Below are positions 41,951 to 51,632 of a stretch of DNA of 64,000 nt, in pieces. Numbering within the stretch: position 1 is the first letter of the stretch; each line of letters starts with the position of its first letter. This DNA is from Zhenhengia yiwuensis (lineage in GTDB: Bacteria > Bacillota > Clostridia > Lachnospirales > Cellulosilyticaceae). The position numbers were made by a program, and so were the translations under genes. Under the pieces are notes generated by a model that saw nothing but the letters and a program-made list of their open reading frames with translations, searched no databases and had not been told where the DNA came from. The DNA is taken from assembly GCF_014384995.1 (NCBI RefSeq), contig NZ_JACRSY010000001.1, forward strand, positions 124,001-188,000. The letters are read 5' to 3'.

Positions 41951-42034
41951 GTAACCATCAGATGGTATATATCACCAGATTGTGAGCAATCGCGATTGTT
42001 GATGATATATTTCAACTACTCCCTTTTAAAGTTA
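41897..42034 (-). promoter_or_regulatory. yybP-ykoY Mn2+ riboswitch
   Basis: On the minus strand the leader opens with AAAAGGGAGTAG (42026-42015) and closes with GGTTACAAGAC, both hallmarks of the yybP-ykoY (Mn2+-sensing) aptamer. Between them are helices rich in TATATCATC and GATATATACC. The aptamer is followed by a strong terminator whose 5' arm overlaps the closing P1 helix. Mn2+ binding should stabilise P1 and prevent termination. The downstream gene is a P-type ATPase, a common target of this riboswitch. Confidence 0.85.
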
Positions 42035-42063
42035 AAATTTAAACTATCATGTAAGCTAATATG

Positions 42064-42092
42064 ATAATAACGATATAAATAGAATTTGTCAA
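42064..42092 (-). promoter_or_regulatory. sigma-A promoter of the riboswitch leader
   Basis: On the minus strand TTGACA (42092-42087), a 17-bp spacer and TATTAT (42069-42064), about 30 bp before the aptamer. Confidence 0.75.
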
Positions 42093-42181
42093 TAGAAATT
42101 TTTAGATGCATATTCAAAGGCTGAGATACCATAGTATATAGAATAGGACAAAGAAATCATAAAAGGTATAGGAGTAAAAGC

Positions 42182-42796
42182 ATGCAAATTATAAAGGGTA
42201 TAAGGATTTTATTAATCATTAATATGATTTATCTAATATGTACAATGCAGTGGATTCAAGTGCTTGTTGTGGCCTCTGTGCTTTTGGTAAGTTTTCTACC
42301 TGAAGCATTAAAGTTTACAACAGGTGTAGAGCTAACAAAATTTATGAATTACTTTTTTATAGTGTTTGTTCTATTGTCTCAGTGGTGTGGGACATATTTA
42401 AGAGCTTATGATGTGATCAGTTGGTGGGATCTATTTTTGCATGGATTATCTGCTTTTGTAGTAGGATTAGGCGGACTTGTCATATTAAGATTATGTGATC
42501 CAGAACTTATGACTTTTAAAAATCAAAAATATGGGCTTATTAGTATTATAATATTCCTCACTATTTCATCGAGTGCAGTGTTTTGGGAAATCTTCGAGTT
42601 TGTTGGAGATACTTTCTTTGGAACCAATGCACAGCTTGGAAGTTTAAGTGATACAATGGAAGATATGCTTATTTGCGTTATTATAGGAATTATTTTTTCG
42701 TTTTGGATTTATAGGAGCTTAAGAAAAGGAAAAGATAATTTTGTCACAAAACAAATGAATGAATTTATGTTGCTGAATAAAGATAAGGCAAAATAG
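42182..42796 (+). CDS. YjdF/DUF2238-like membrane protein
   Basis: A 204-residue protein with about six hydrophobic helices and a soluble tail. WWDLFLHGLSAFVVGLGG and AVFWEIFEFVGD, followed by a conserved SLSDTMEDMLICVIIG, resemble the DUF2238 (YjdF) family. These are membrane proteins with acidic and His residues in helices, and their function is unknown. It lies 59 bp before the ABC-F gene in the same direction; the short gap has no terminator, so it may be co-transcribed. AGGAG lies before the ATG. Confidence 0.55.
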   Translation: MQIIKGIRILLIINMIYLICTMQWIQVLVVASVLLVSFLPEALKFTTGVELTKFMNYFFIVFVLLSQWCGTYLRAYDVISWWDLFLHGLSAFVVGLGGLVILRLCDPELMTFKNQKYGLISIIIFLTISSSAVFWEIFEFVGDTFFGTNAQLGSLSDTMEDMLICVIIGIIFSFWIYRSLRKGKDNFVTKQMNEFMLLNKDKAK

Positions 42797-42855
42797 GACT
42801 TCTATGCTATAATAAAATTAAAATTTTAGATTGACTTAAAGTGAAAGGAAATAAT

Positions 42856-44760
42856 ATGATTTTATTAGCAGCAACAGATATAAAAAAAGTCTATGGTGAA
42901 AAAATAATTTTTAATCAATTAGCATTAAGTATTCATAGTGAAGATAAAATAGGATTAATCGGGATTAATGGTACAGGAAAATCAAGTCTTCTTAAAATAT
43001 TAGCAGGGCTTGAAACAGCTGACGCAGGAGAAATTACAACTTCTAATGAACTTATGATAGAATATTTGCCACAGAACCCTTATTTTGATCCTGAGGCTAC
43101 AGTTATTGAACAGATTTTCAAAGGAACTTCTCGATTTATGCAGGTTCTTAAAAATTATGAAGAAGTCACAATAGCCTTAGAGAAAGAGCCAGATAATGAA
43201 GCTTTACAAGAAAAATTATTAAAACTTACAACTGAGATGGATGCAGTAGATGCATGGCAAGCAGAAAGTGAAGCGAAAGCAGTATTAACCAAACTGGGGA
43301 TTAGTGAATTTAATCAGAAAGTAGGAAATTTATCAGGTGGGCAGAAAAAGCGTATCGCACTAGCAGGTGCACTCATTAGACCATGTAATCTACTTATTAT
43401 GGATGAGCCTACTAACCACCTGGATAATGGCACTATCGATTATTTAGAAGAAGTTCTTAAAAATAAAAAATGTGCTGTACTTATGGTAACTCATGACCGT
43501 TACTTCCTTGACCGTGTAACAAATAAAATTGTGGAACTAGAAGATGGTAAGCTCTATACGTATGAAGGTAATTATGGGACTTATCTTGAACTTAAAGCAC
43601 AGAGAGAAAGCATTCAAAAGCGTATGGAAGATAAACAGAAAACCCTCTATAAGCAAGAATTAGAATGGATGCGTAAGGGAGTAGAGGCAAGAAGAACAAA
43701 GCAGAAAGCAAGACAGGAACGTTTCTACGAACTCAAAGACCAAATGCAGTTTAAGCAAAGTGATAAGATGGAGATGGGGTTTGCCACTTCAAGGCTTGGT
43801 AAAAAAGTGATAGAAATGCAAGATGTATGTAAGGCTTATGGAGATAAGGTACTTATTCGTGATTTTACGTATAACTTTATTAAAGGTGAACGTATTGGAA
43901 TTATCGGTAATAATGGTTTAGGCAAATCTACCCTTTTAAATCTTATTACAGAAGAAATTAAACCAGATAGTGGGACGATTGAAATTGGGGAGACAGTACG
44001 TATTGGTTACTATAGCCAAGAAAGTAAAGGCATGGATGATACCATGCGTGTAATTGATTATGTGAAAGAACGTGGTGAATATGTAAGAGCAGAAGATGGC
44101 AGCCTTATATCAGCAAGTAAAATGCTTGAGCGTTTCTTATTCCCATCACATATGCAGTATACGCCAATTGGCAAGCTATCAGGTGGTGAAAAACGCCGAC
44201 TCTATTTATTAGGAGTACTGATGAATGATGTCAATGTACTTCTCTTAGATGAGCCTACTAATGATTTAGATATACAGACATTACAAATATTAGAAGATTA
44301 TATCGAACAGTTTGCAGGGCCTGTTATTGCTGTTTCACATGATCGTTATTTCCTTGACCGTATTTCAGACAAGCTTTTTGTATTTGAAGGTAATGGTGTG
44401 ATTCGTGATAGTGTAGGTGGTTATAGTGACTATATAGAGCACCGTAAGCAGGAAGGGCAAATCGCTACGCCAGTTAAACAAGATAATAAAGCAAAAACAG
44501 ACAGTTGGAAGAAAAACAGTCAAACAAAACTTAAAATGAGCTATAACGAAAAAATGGAGTTTGAACATATCGAGGCAGATATTGAAAAGTTAGAAGCAAG
44601 TCTTGAAAATATAGAATCAGAGATGGCGAAGGAAGCAAGTAACTATAGTAAATTAAATGACTTAATAAAAGAAAAAGAACAACTAGAAAGTCAGCTTGAG
44701 CATAAAATGGAACGTTGGGAATACTTAAGTGAGCTTGATGAGAAAATCAAAAACCAATAA
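42856..44760 (+). CDS. ABC-F family ATPase (Uup/EttA-like)
   Basis: 634 residues. Two ABC ATPase domains in one chain with no membrane segment: Walker A GINGTGKSS and GNNGLGKST, signatures LSGGQKKR and LSGGEKRR, Walker B MDEPTNHLD and LDEPTNDLD. A charged helical linker of about 80 residues lies between them, and a C-terminal coiled coil of about 100. ABC-F proteins bind the ribosomal E site and influence translation or resistance; the Uup-like C-terminal coil suggests a housekeeping type. The ATG at 42856 follows GAAAGG; an upstream GTG at 42841 is less likely. A strong terminator follows. Confidence 0.88.
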   Translation: MILLAATDIKKVYGEKIIFNQLALSIHSEDKIGLIGINGTGKSSLLKILAGLETADAGEITTSNELMIEYLPQNPYFDPEATVIEQIFKGTSRFMQVLKNYEEVTIALEKEPDNEALQEKLLKLTTEMDAVDAWQAESEAKAVLTKLGISEFNQKVGNLSGGQKKRIALAGALIRPCNLLIMDEPTNHLDNGTIDYLEEVLKNKKCAVLMVTHDRYFLDRVTNKIVELEDGKLYTYEGNYGTYLELKAQRESIQKRMEDKQKTLYKQELEWMRKGVEARRTKQKARQERFYELKDQMQFKQSDKMEMGFATSRLGKKVIEMQDVCKAYGDKVLIRDFTYNFIKGERIGIIGNNGLGKSTLLNLITEEIKPDSGTIEIGETVRIGYYSQESKGMDDTMRVIDYVKERGEYVRAEDGSLISASKMLERFLFPSHMQYTPIGKLSGGEKRRLYLLGVLMNDVNVLLLDEPTNDLDIQTLQILEDYIEQFAGPVIAVSHDRYFLDRISDKLFVFEGNGVIRDSVGGYSDYIEHRKQEGQIATPVKQDNKAKTDSWKKNSQTKLKMSYNEKMEFEHIEADIEKLEASLENIESEMAKEASNYSKLNDLIKEKEQLESQLEHKMERWEYLSELDEKIKNQ

Positions 44761-44761
44761 G

Positions 44762-44797
44762 CAAAAGGAAGCTATTAAGAATAGCTTCCTTTTTTAG
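44762..44797 (+). terminator. terminator after ABC-F
   Basis: AAAAGGAAGCTATT pairs with AATAGCTTCCTTTT across AAG, then a T-run. Confidence 0.9.
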
Positions 44798-44888
44798 TGC
44801 ACAAAAGACAAAGTAAATTATATTTTGATAAATTATTTTATATATATTATAATGTTATAATAAATTTAAAATATAAAGAGGAATCAAT

Positions 44889-46637
44889 ATGGCTAATAAA
44901 GTTCGAATGAATTTGAGAAATATTACAATTGAAAATAGATTAATATATGCATTTTTTCTTATTGCCTTTATTTCTATTTTAATAGTTGGCCTATGTACCA
45001 TGCAAATTACTTATGATGGCGTTATGAATAAAAGTACCAATTATAGTGTTCAGCTTGTGGATGCTATAGGAGATAATTTAAAGAATGAACTTAGTAATTA
45101 CGAAGCCTTACTTAATGAACTTATAGTCAATAAGACAGTTCAGAAGGGTTTATATGAGTATGATCATAATACATATGTCGAGAAGGCACAATTTAAAAAT
45201 CAAATTGATAAAGTTGTAATTCCGAAATTATCTTCCTATCCCTATATAAGAGATATAAAAATAGTCAATTTAAAAGATGAAGTGGTTTATCAGCATGGCT
45301 ATTTACTTAATGATGAAAGTCATGTAAAAACCATGACACATGTAATCGAGCAGATGGGAGGCTTTGTCCAATGTTTTATGCAAGCCATTTATGGAGAGGA
45401 GTATGTGATTTTATCTCGAGCTATTTACTCAAGTTATACTCAAGAAAAAGTAGGCTATATCATTATGGTACTGAAAGAGGAGGCTCTTAAAAAGGTATAT
45501 GAGCATATGAATTTTGGAGAAGGGTCAGGTATTTGGCTTATTGATCAGAATCAGAACATTTTATCAAGTCAGTTAGAGGAAAATACTTTCTTAAACGAAG
45601 AGATTATAAAGCAAATTAAGGGCTTTCAAAAAGATGGGAGACGTTATTTTACCATACATAAGCATTATGAACAGTTATTTGTAATTCCCACATTGATTAA
45701 ACCTTATAATATACAGCTTGTCGCAACGATTCCTTATACGTATTTATTAAAAGAAGTGATGCTCATTTTAAGACAGATAGTTGTCATTATGATTCTATGT
45801 GGGCTTTTATGTATGATGATTGCAAAGAGGATCTGTAGAAGTATTATAGAGCCTCTTAAAAAATTAAAGTATTATATATCAGCCTCTATGGAGGAGAAGT
45901 TTAGAACGAATCTAGATGATGAGAGCCCAGATGAACTAGGCATGCTCAGCCGAAGTTATGTACAGATTACTAAAGAAATGCAAGAGATGATTACTGCTAT
46001 CGAAAAAAATGAAAAAGAAAGAAGAGAGTTAGAACTTAATATGCTACAAGCGCAAATTAATCCTCATTTTCTTTTTAATACACTTAATTCCTTAAGGTGG
46101 ATTGCTATGATGAGCAAGGCGGATAGTGTAAGCGAAGGTATTTTAGCGCTATCTTGTTTACTTAAAAATACGATTATCCAGAAAAAGGAGTATATCACCA
46201 TAGAGGATGAACTAGAAAATGTAAAAAATTATATACTTATTCAGAAGCTAAGATACGGAGATTCTTTTAGACTTTTAATGGATGTAGAGAAAGGGCTTCT
46301 AAGCTGTCAAACTTTAAAGTTTATTTTGCAGCCTATTGTAGAGAATGCTATTTTACATGGTATTAAAGAAGATCAAAGTGTCTTGCAAATTCTGATCTCA
46401 ATAAGAGAAGTAGGTGGACATATAATCTTTACAGTACAAGATGATGGGAAAGGCTTTGATCCTAGTATATTAGATATATCAAGAGCTAAAGATGTAAAGC
46501 TTTCTGGAATAGGTGTTGATAATGTAAGGGATAGAATTAGGTTGCATTTTGGAGAGAACTATACCACTATTATTCAAAGTGAAATAGGAAAGGGGACTAT
46601 AGTAACCTTACATATACCAAAGATGGAGGGGAAATGA
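44889..46637 (+). CDS. sensor histidine kinase, YesM-type
   Basis: 582 residues. Two membrane helices (LIYAFFLIAFISILIVGLC and LRQIVVIMILCGLLCMMIA, about 300) flank an extracytoplasmic sensor domain of about 270 residues. Then come a HAMP linker, a His-kinase domain with QINPHFLFNTLNSLRWIA (phospho-acceptor His in PHFLFN), and a HATPase domain (N box IVENAILHGI, DDGKGFD, and GIGVDNVRDRI). It pairs with the AraC-type response regulator that overlaps its end, and both precede sugar ABC genes. The likely ligand is therefore an oligosaccharide or its solute-binding protein. The start ATG has AAGAGGAA eight bases upstream. Confidence 0.92.
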   Translation: MANKVRMNLRNITIENRLIYAFFLIAFISILIVGLCTMQITYDGVMNKSTNYSVQLVDAIGDNLKNELSNYEALLNELIVNKTVQKGLYEYDHNTYVEKAQFKNQIDKVVIPKLSSYPYIRDIKIVNLKDEVVYQHGYLLNDESHVKTMTHVIEQMGGFVQCFMQAIYGEEYVILSRAIYSSYTQEKVGYIIMVLKEEALKKVYEHMNFGEGSGIWLIDQNQNILSSQLEENTFLNEEIIKQIKGFQKDGRRYFTIHKHYEQLFVIPTLIKPYNIQLVATIPYTYLLKEVMLILRQIVVIMILCGLLCMMIAKRICRSIIEPLKKLKYYISASMEEKFRTNLDDESPDELGMLSRSYVQITKEMQEMITAIEKNEKERRELELNMLQAQINPHFLFNTLNSLRWIAMMSKADSVSEGILALSCLLKNTIIQKKEYITIEDELENVKNYILIQKLRYGDSFRLLMDVEKGLLSCQTLKFILQPIVENAILHGIKEDQSVLQILISIREVGGHIIFTVQDDGKGFDPSILDISRAKDVKLSGIGVDNVRDRIRLHFGENYTTIIQSEIGKGTIVTLHIPKMEGK

Positions 46638-48211
46638 TGTACAACGTATTGATTGTAGATGATGAGAGAATTATCCGTATTGGACTTAGATCACTTATTA
46701 ATTGGGAGGAAGTAGGGTTTAAGATTATAGATGCAGTAAGTGATGGAAAGCAGGCTTTAGCGGTTATAGAAAGAGAAAAAGTTGATTTGATTTTGACAGA
46801 TATTAAGATGCCTTATATGGACGGCATTACATTGGTACAGAATTTATATGAACGAGGCTTTTTGGGAGAAATTATTATGCTTACAAGTTATGGAGAATTT
46901 GAGTTTGCAAGGCAGTGTTTGCGCTACGGCGTAGGAGATTATCTGCTTAAAGGAACGCTCGTGCCGGACGAATTAATGCAGGCTGTTCTTAAGGTACAGA
47001 GAAAATTAGATGAGAAAGGTGAAAAACTCTTTGAAGAGGAGAGAGAAGATATAAATAATGAACAGGACTTAAAGGTAATAGAGCGTATTTTTAAAACAAA
47101 TCATTTAGAAGGGGAAAACAACATAGAGAAAGAAAGCTTATCTATGCCTTATGTTTTTCTACTATTTAAACATGTCCAAAGTAAAGCACAGAAAGAAAAA
47201 CATAGGGCCTGTACGTTAGAAGCATATAGAGAATCAATTGAAAATATTATTTCAGAGGCTGTCCCTAATCAAAGTATACCAAGATTGTTTTTCGAAGGGG
47301 AATGGGGGCTTTATTTATTTCCTAAGGGATATGTGGAACAAAAAGATGTTTTACATAGGATTAGTATGCATATCTTAAATCTTATTAAACTTTACACTAA
47401 TATTAAAATAATAGGAGTTATAAGTAAGGTTATTTATACTTCTTATGATTTAAGAGAGTCCTTGAAGAAAACTCAGGATGTGGCTGAATTAAGTTTTTAT
47501 AAAGGTTATGAAGAAGTGTTAGAAGAAGAAATGCATATACTTATGAAACCCTATTTAGGTAGGAGTGCTCAAATAGTAGAAGAAAGGCTTCACCAAGCTA
47601 TGAATAAGGGGGATTATAGCGAAGCCAATAATTTGCTGGATATGTATATGGAAGAAATGAGGCGATCTTATGTACCAAAGGAGCAAGTAGAAGAACGACT
47701 TAATCCTTTATTACAAGGTATTATATTAGACTATAGTATTTATCTTGAAAGTGATAAAAGTAGATTAAACGAACTTGTAGAGTCCTATAGAGCCAGTACA
47801 TTACTTGATGAAATGCAGGGGTTAATTAAAGAACTTATTTATATGATTTGTACTTTAATTTTACAAATTAAAAATAAAAATTATCGACGTGAAATAGTAG
47901 AGATTATGGATTATATAGAACAGCATATTACGGAGAAAATTACACTAAATTCTATAGCAAATCAAATTAATATGAATGAAAGTTATATCAGTAGATTATT
48001 TAAAAGTGAAACAGGTATGAATATTATTCAATACATTAATGTAAGTAAAATGGAAAAGGCCAAAGAACTTTTGAAAGAGAAGAATATGATTGTAAAGGAC
48101 GTGGCTTATGCTTTAGGGTTTGAAGAACAGTCTTATTTTAATAGAATGTTCAATAAGTACTTTGGGGTTAATCCTAAAGAGTATAAAAAATATACAAATT
48201 TGAGTCAATAA
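46634..48211 (+). CDS. response regulator with AraC-type output, YesN-type
   Basis: 525 residues. An N-terminal receiver domain with D9/D10 and the phosphorylation site D56 (ILTDIKMPYMDG), a long middle region of about 280 residues, and a C-terminal AraC helix-turn-helix domain (INMNESYISRLFKSETGMNI and EQSYFNRMFNKYFGVNPKEY). The ATG overlaps the stop of the histidine kinase gene. It should activate sugar-utilisation genes, most obviously the ABC transporter immediately downstream. Confidence 0.93.
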   Translation: MMYNVLIVDDERIIRIGLRSLINWEEVGFKIIDAVSDGKQALAVIEREKVDLILTDIKMPYMDGITLVQNLYERGFLGEIIMLTSYGEFEFARQCLRYGVGDYLLKGTLVPDELMQAVLKVQRKLDEKGEKLFEEEREDINNEQDLKVIERIFKTNHLEGENNIEKESLSMPYVFLLFKHVQSKAQKEKHRACTLEAYRESIENIISEAVPNQSIPRLFFEGEWGLYLFPKGYVEQKDVLHRISMHILNLIKLYTNIKIIGVISKVIYTSYDLRESLKKTQDVAELSFYKGYEEVLEEEMHILMKPYLGRSAQIVEERLHQAMNKGDYSEANNLLDMYMEEMRRSYVPKEQVEERLNPLLQGIILDYSIYLESDKSRLNELVESYRASTLLDEMQGLIKELIYMICTLILQIKNKNYRREIVEIMDYIEQHITEKITLNSIANQINMNESYISRLFKSETGMNIIQYINVSKMEKAKELLKEKNMIVKDVAYALGFEEQSYFNRMFNKYFGVNPKEYKKYTNLSQ

Positions 48212-48292
48212 TGTTCATGTTAATTCTGAAAATTGTTTAATATAATAAAAACAAGGAAAGATACTATAGAAAGTTTAGAGGGGGAATTAATA

Positions 48293-49681
48293 GTGAAAAG
48301 AAAACTTATTGCAGCTTTAATGACTACAGCACTTATGGGTTCAGTATTTACAGGATGTGCTCAAGGTGACGTGGAACCAGCTCCAGAAACTGGAGAACAA
48401 CCAGTAGCTGAGAAGCCAGCTGATGAGCAAAAAGAAGAACCAGCAACAAGTGAAGAAAAACAAACTTTAGATGTAGCAGTATTTGAGGGTGGATATGGAC
48501 GTGCTTACTGGGATGCAGTGGCAGAGGCATTTGAAAAACAAAATCCTAATGTAGATGTTGTCATTAATGCGAACCCTGAAATTGGTGAAATCATTCGCCC
48601 AGATTTATTATCAGGTAATGCACCAGATTTTATTTATTTACCAACAACGAATAAATCAGGTGTAACGAATGCACTTATTAAAGACAAACTTTTAGCAGAT
48701 ATTAGTGATGTTTTTGAAGATCCAGCTATTAAAGATAAAATTTTACCAGGTTTTATAGATAATGTTGCAACCAGTCCTTATGGAGATGGTAAAGTCTATT
48801 TAGCACCACTTTACTACTCTACAACAGGTCTTTTCTATAATAAAACAGTATTTGAACAAAATGGTTGGGAAGTGCCTGTGACATGGGATGATTTCTATGC
48901 ATTAGGAGATAAAGCAAAAGAAAAAGGCCGTGCACTTATTACATACCAAGGTCTTGCACCAGGGTATATGGAAGCTATGCTTATTCCAGCTATGGTAGCT
49001 TCGGTAGGACCAGAAAACTTCGAAAAAGCACTTAACTATGAAGATGGTGCTTGGGAACAAGAAGGTATTGTAAAAGCAATGGAACAAGTTGCTAAAATGT
49101 CTACCAATAATTATTTAATGGAAGGTACTGTGGCCCTTAGCCATACACAAGCACAACAACAATGGTTAAAAGGAGATGCACTCTTTATTCCTTGTGGTAG
49201 CTGGCTTGAAGGTGAGATGGCAGAATCACCAAGAGAAGATGGATTTGAATGGGGATTTACAGCCCCACCAGTTATGAATGCAGAGGATACTAAATATGTA
49301 TTCACTACATTTGAAGAAATGTTTATTCCAGCTGATTCAGATCAAATTGACCTTGCAAAAGAGTTCTTAAAATTCCAATACAGTGATGAAGCAGTAGCAC
49401 TTAATGCTGAAAAAGCAAAAGGTATCCCACCAGTAAAAGGTGCAGCAGAACAACTTAAACAATATGTATCTGGTGCAACTTATGAAACTTATAAATTATT
49501 CGATCAAGGTTATGAACCAACAATCGTAAGATTTGCAAGTGTTCAAGGGACAGAACTTGATCCAAGAACAGAACTCTTCAATCAAGTAGCACCTGTAGTA
49601 AGTGGTGAAATGTCAGCAGCTGAGTGGGCAGCTTATATGGAAAATATCTCTGACTCGGTAAGAGATTATGTTGTAAAATAA
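48293..49681 (+). CDS. sugar ABC transporter substrate-binding lipoprotein
   Basis: 462 residues. A lipoprotein signal (LIAALMTTALMGSVFTGC), a Pro/Glu/Gly-rich linker, then a family-1 extracellular solute-binding domain (QTLDVAVFEGGYGRAYWDAV, later YYSTTGLFYNKTVFEQNGWE). These bind oligosaccharides for uptake by the permeases that follow. The start is a GTG at 48293 with GAGGGGG eight bases upstream; an upstream in-frame ATG lacks one. An intrinsic terminator separates it from the first permease, probably to give the binding protein in excess. Confidence 0.92.
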   Translation: MKRKLIAALMTTALMGSVFTGCAQGDVEPAPETGEQPVAEKPADEQKEEPATSEEKQTLDVAVFEGGYGRAYWDAVAEAFEKQNPNVDVVINANPEIGEIIRPDLLSGNAPDFIYLPTTNKSGVTNALIKDKLLADISDVFEDPAIKDKILPGFIDNVATSPYGDGKVYLAPLYYSTTGLFYNKTVFEQNGWEVPVTWDDFYALGDKAKEKGRALITYQGLAPGYMEAMLIPAMVASVGPENFEKALNYEDGAWEQEGIVKAMEQVAKMSTNNYLMEGTVALSHTQAQQQWLKGDALFIPCGSWLEGEMAESPREDGFEWGFTAPPVMNAEDTKYVFTTFEEMFIPADSDQIDLAKEFLKFQYSDEAVALNAEKAKGIPPVKGAAEQLKQYVSGATYETYKLFDQGYEPTIVRFASVQGTELDPRTELFNQVAPVVSGEMSAAEWAAYMENISDSVRDYVVK

Positions 49682-49700
49682 TCGCTTTCATAGATTGTAT

Positions 49701-49741
49701 AAAAAGGAGAGGGCTAGAGAACTGTGACCTCTCCTTTTTTG
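49701..49741 (+). terminator. intra-operon terminator after the binding protein
   Basis: AAAAAGGAGAGG pairs with CCTCTCCTTTTT and is followed by a T-run. It lies between the binding protein and permease genes, so partial readthrough is likely. Confidence 0.85.
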
Positions 49742-49795
49742 TATCTAACAGAGCATGAGAACAAACTGTAAAAATAGGAATAGGAGGGGAAGTCG

Positions 49796-50707
49796 ATGAC
49801 CAATTTAAAAAAATATATGCCAAAGAAACAGCAGACCAGAAGAAATATAGCAATCACTGTATCTTTGCTGCCTGCGTTAGCCCTGTATGCATTATTTGTA
49901 ATTTATCCAACTTTTAATGTGTTTCGCACATCTATGTACCAATGGAGTGGTTTATCTAAACAAAAAACTTTTATTGGTTTTGAAAATTTTATAAGGCTTT
50001 TTAATGACACCAAGTTTTGGACTGCACTTCAAAATACGATTTTTTTACTTATCTTTTGTACAGCTATAACAATGATTCTAGCCTTGTTTTTTGCGGCAGC
50101 CTTAACACAATCTAAACTTAAAGAGAAAAACTTTTACCGTGTACTTTTCTTCTTTCCCAATGTACTTTCTATTGTTGTAATAGGTGTACTCTTTAGTAAT
50201 ATTTATGAACCTAATATGGGGATTTTAAACTCTTTATTAAGAGGTATAGGACTTAATCACTTAGCTCAACCTTGGTTAGGAAGTGGTAAAACTGTTTTAT
50301 GGGCTATAGGTGTTGCCATGATTTGGCAAGCTGTTGGATACTATATGGTTATGTACATGGCAGGGATGGATGGTATTTCGCCAGAACTCTATGAAGCAGC
50401 GGATATTGATGGGGCATCTAAGTTTGTACAGTTTTTTAAGATTACTATTCCGATGATCTGGGGAATCTTACGTGTTACTTTGGTCTTCTTCATTACTTCA
50501 ACACTCAACATGAGTTTCCTATTTGTTAATGTTATGACAGATGGTGCACCAAACGGTAGTTCAGAAGTACTGCTCACGTATATGTATAGGCAGGCCTTTA
50601 CAAATGCAAACTTTGGTTATGCCATGGCTATTGCAGTTATTATCTTTATTGTTGCTTTTGCACTAGCGATTATTAGTAATATTTTAACAAAAAAGAATGA
50701 TGCGTAA
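49796..50707 (+). CDS. sugar ABC transporter permease, MalF-like
   Basis: 303 residues, six hydrophobic helices, with the conserved EAA loop YEAADIDGASKFVQFFKITIP (about residues 200-219, ending before the fifth helix). It forms the heterodimer with the next gene product. AGGAGGGG lies eight bases before the ATG. No ATPase gene is in the cluster, so it probably shares a multi-transporter MsmX/MalK-type ATPase encoded elsewhere, as is usual in Clostridia. Confidence 0.93.
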   Translation: MTNLKKYMPKKQQTRRNIAITVSLLPALALYALFVIYPTFNVFRTSMYQWSGLSKQKTFIGFENFIRLFNDTKFWTALQNTIFLLIFCTAITMILALFFAAALTQSKLKEKNFYRVLFFFPNVLSIVVIGVLFSNIYEPNMGILNSLLRGIGLNHLAQPWLGSGKTVLWAIGVAMIWQAVGYYMVMYMAGMDGISPELYEAADIDGASKFVQFFKITIPMIWGILRVTLVFFITSTLNMSFLFVNVMTDGAPNGSSEVLLTYMYRQAFTNANFGYAMAIAVIIFIVAFALAIISNILTKKNDA

Positions 50708-50720
50708 AGGAGGAAGCATA

Positions 50721-51572
50721 ATGAAAGGCAGACATCCCCAAAATATTCGTAGATTGATCGGTAATACTTCCCTTAGAATGGTTCTGATTTTAACCAGTTT
50801 AATTGTTGTTTTGCCAATTCTATGGGTAATCTATACATCTTTTAAAACAAGTGCAGAGTTCCTCAATAATCCTTGGGCACTGCCAAGTTCACTTAATTGG
50901 TCGAACTATGCTAATGCGATTAGTAAAGCCAACATGGGGGATTATTTTATGAATTCCATAGGGGTTACACTTGGGTCATTAGGGTTACTCTTTGTATTAA
51001 TTGTACCCGCAGCTTATGCACTTTCAAGGTTTAAATTTAAATTTTCTAAAGGCATTACAATGCTCTTTATGGCAGGTCTGTTTATTAACTGTAACTATAT
51101 TGTTGTACCTATCTTTATGATCTTAAAAGATATGGGACTCCTTAATAATTTATTTGTACTGTGTATTGTATATGCAGCGACAACAATGCCTTTTAATATT
51201 TATTTGCTTACAGGGTTTATGCAAGGTATTGCAAAAGAATATGAAGAAGCTGCACAGATTGATGGGTGTGGTTATTGGGGGACTTTATTTAGAGTTATTA
51301 TTCCTATGTCTAAACCAGGATTTGTAACAATTGGCGTATTTGCTTTTATGTCTTATTGGAATGAATATATATTAGCTTTAACTGTATTAAAACCAGATCA
51401 TTACACACTACCAGTAGGGCTTAAAAACCTTATGGAAGTTCAGAAGTTTGCTACAGATTGGGGCGCTATGTTTGCAGGACTTGTTATTGTTATGATGCCA
51501 ACTATGGTATTCTATGCACTTGTACAAAAGAAATTAACATCTGGCTTAAGCCTTGGTGGTTTAAAAGGATAA
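50721..51572 (+). CDS. sugar ABC transporter permease, MalG-like
   Basis: 283 residues, six helices and the EAA motif EYEEAAQIDGCGYWGTLFRV near residue 180. It follows MalF-like after 13 bp. The ATG at 50721 has AAAGGAGG seven bases upstream; an upstream in-frame start at 50697 lies within the previous gene. A strong terminator that ends both converging genes follows. Confidence 0.93.
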   Translation: MKGRHPQNIRRLIGNTSLRMVLILTSLIVVLPILWVIYTSFKTSAEFLNNPWALPSSLNWSNYANAISKANMGDYFMNSIGVTLGSLGLLFVLIVPAAYALSRFKFKFSKGITMLFMAGLFINCNYIVVPIFMILKDMGLLNNLFVLCIVYAATTMPFNIYLLTGFMQGIAKEYEEAAQIDGCGYWGTLFRVIIPMSKPGFVTIGVFAFMSYWNEYILALTVLKPDHYTLPVGLKNLMEVQKFATDWGAMFAGLVIVMMPTMVFYALVQKKLTSGLSLGGLKG

Positions 51573-51582
51573 GAAAAAATAA

Positions 51583-51632
51583 TATTAAAACAAGGGCTAT
51601 TCATAATATTATGAATAGCCCTTGTTTTAATT
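51583..51632. terminator. bidirectional terminator, sugar operon / NSS
   Basis: A perfect 22-bp stem (ACAAGGGCTATTCATA with TATGAATAGCCCTTGT plus A-T extension) with T4 flanks. Confidence 0.9.
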
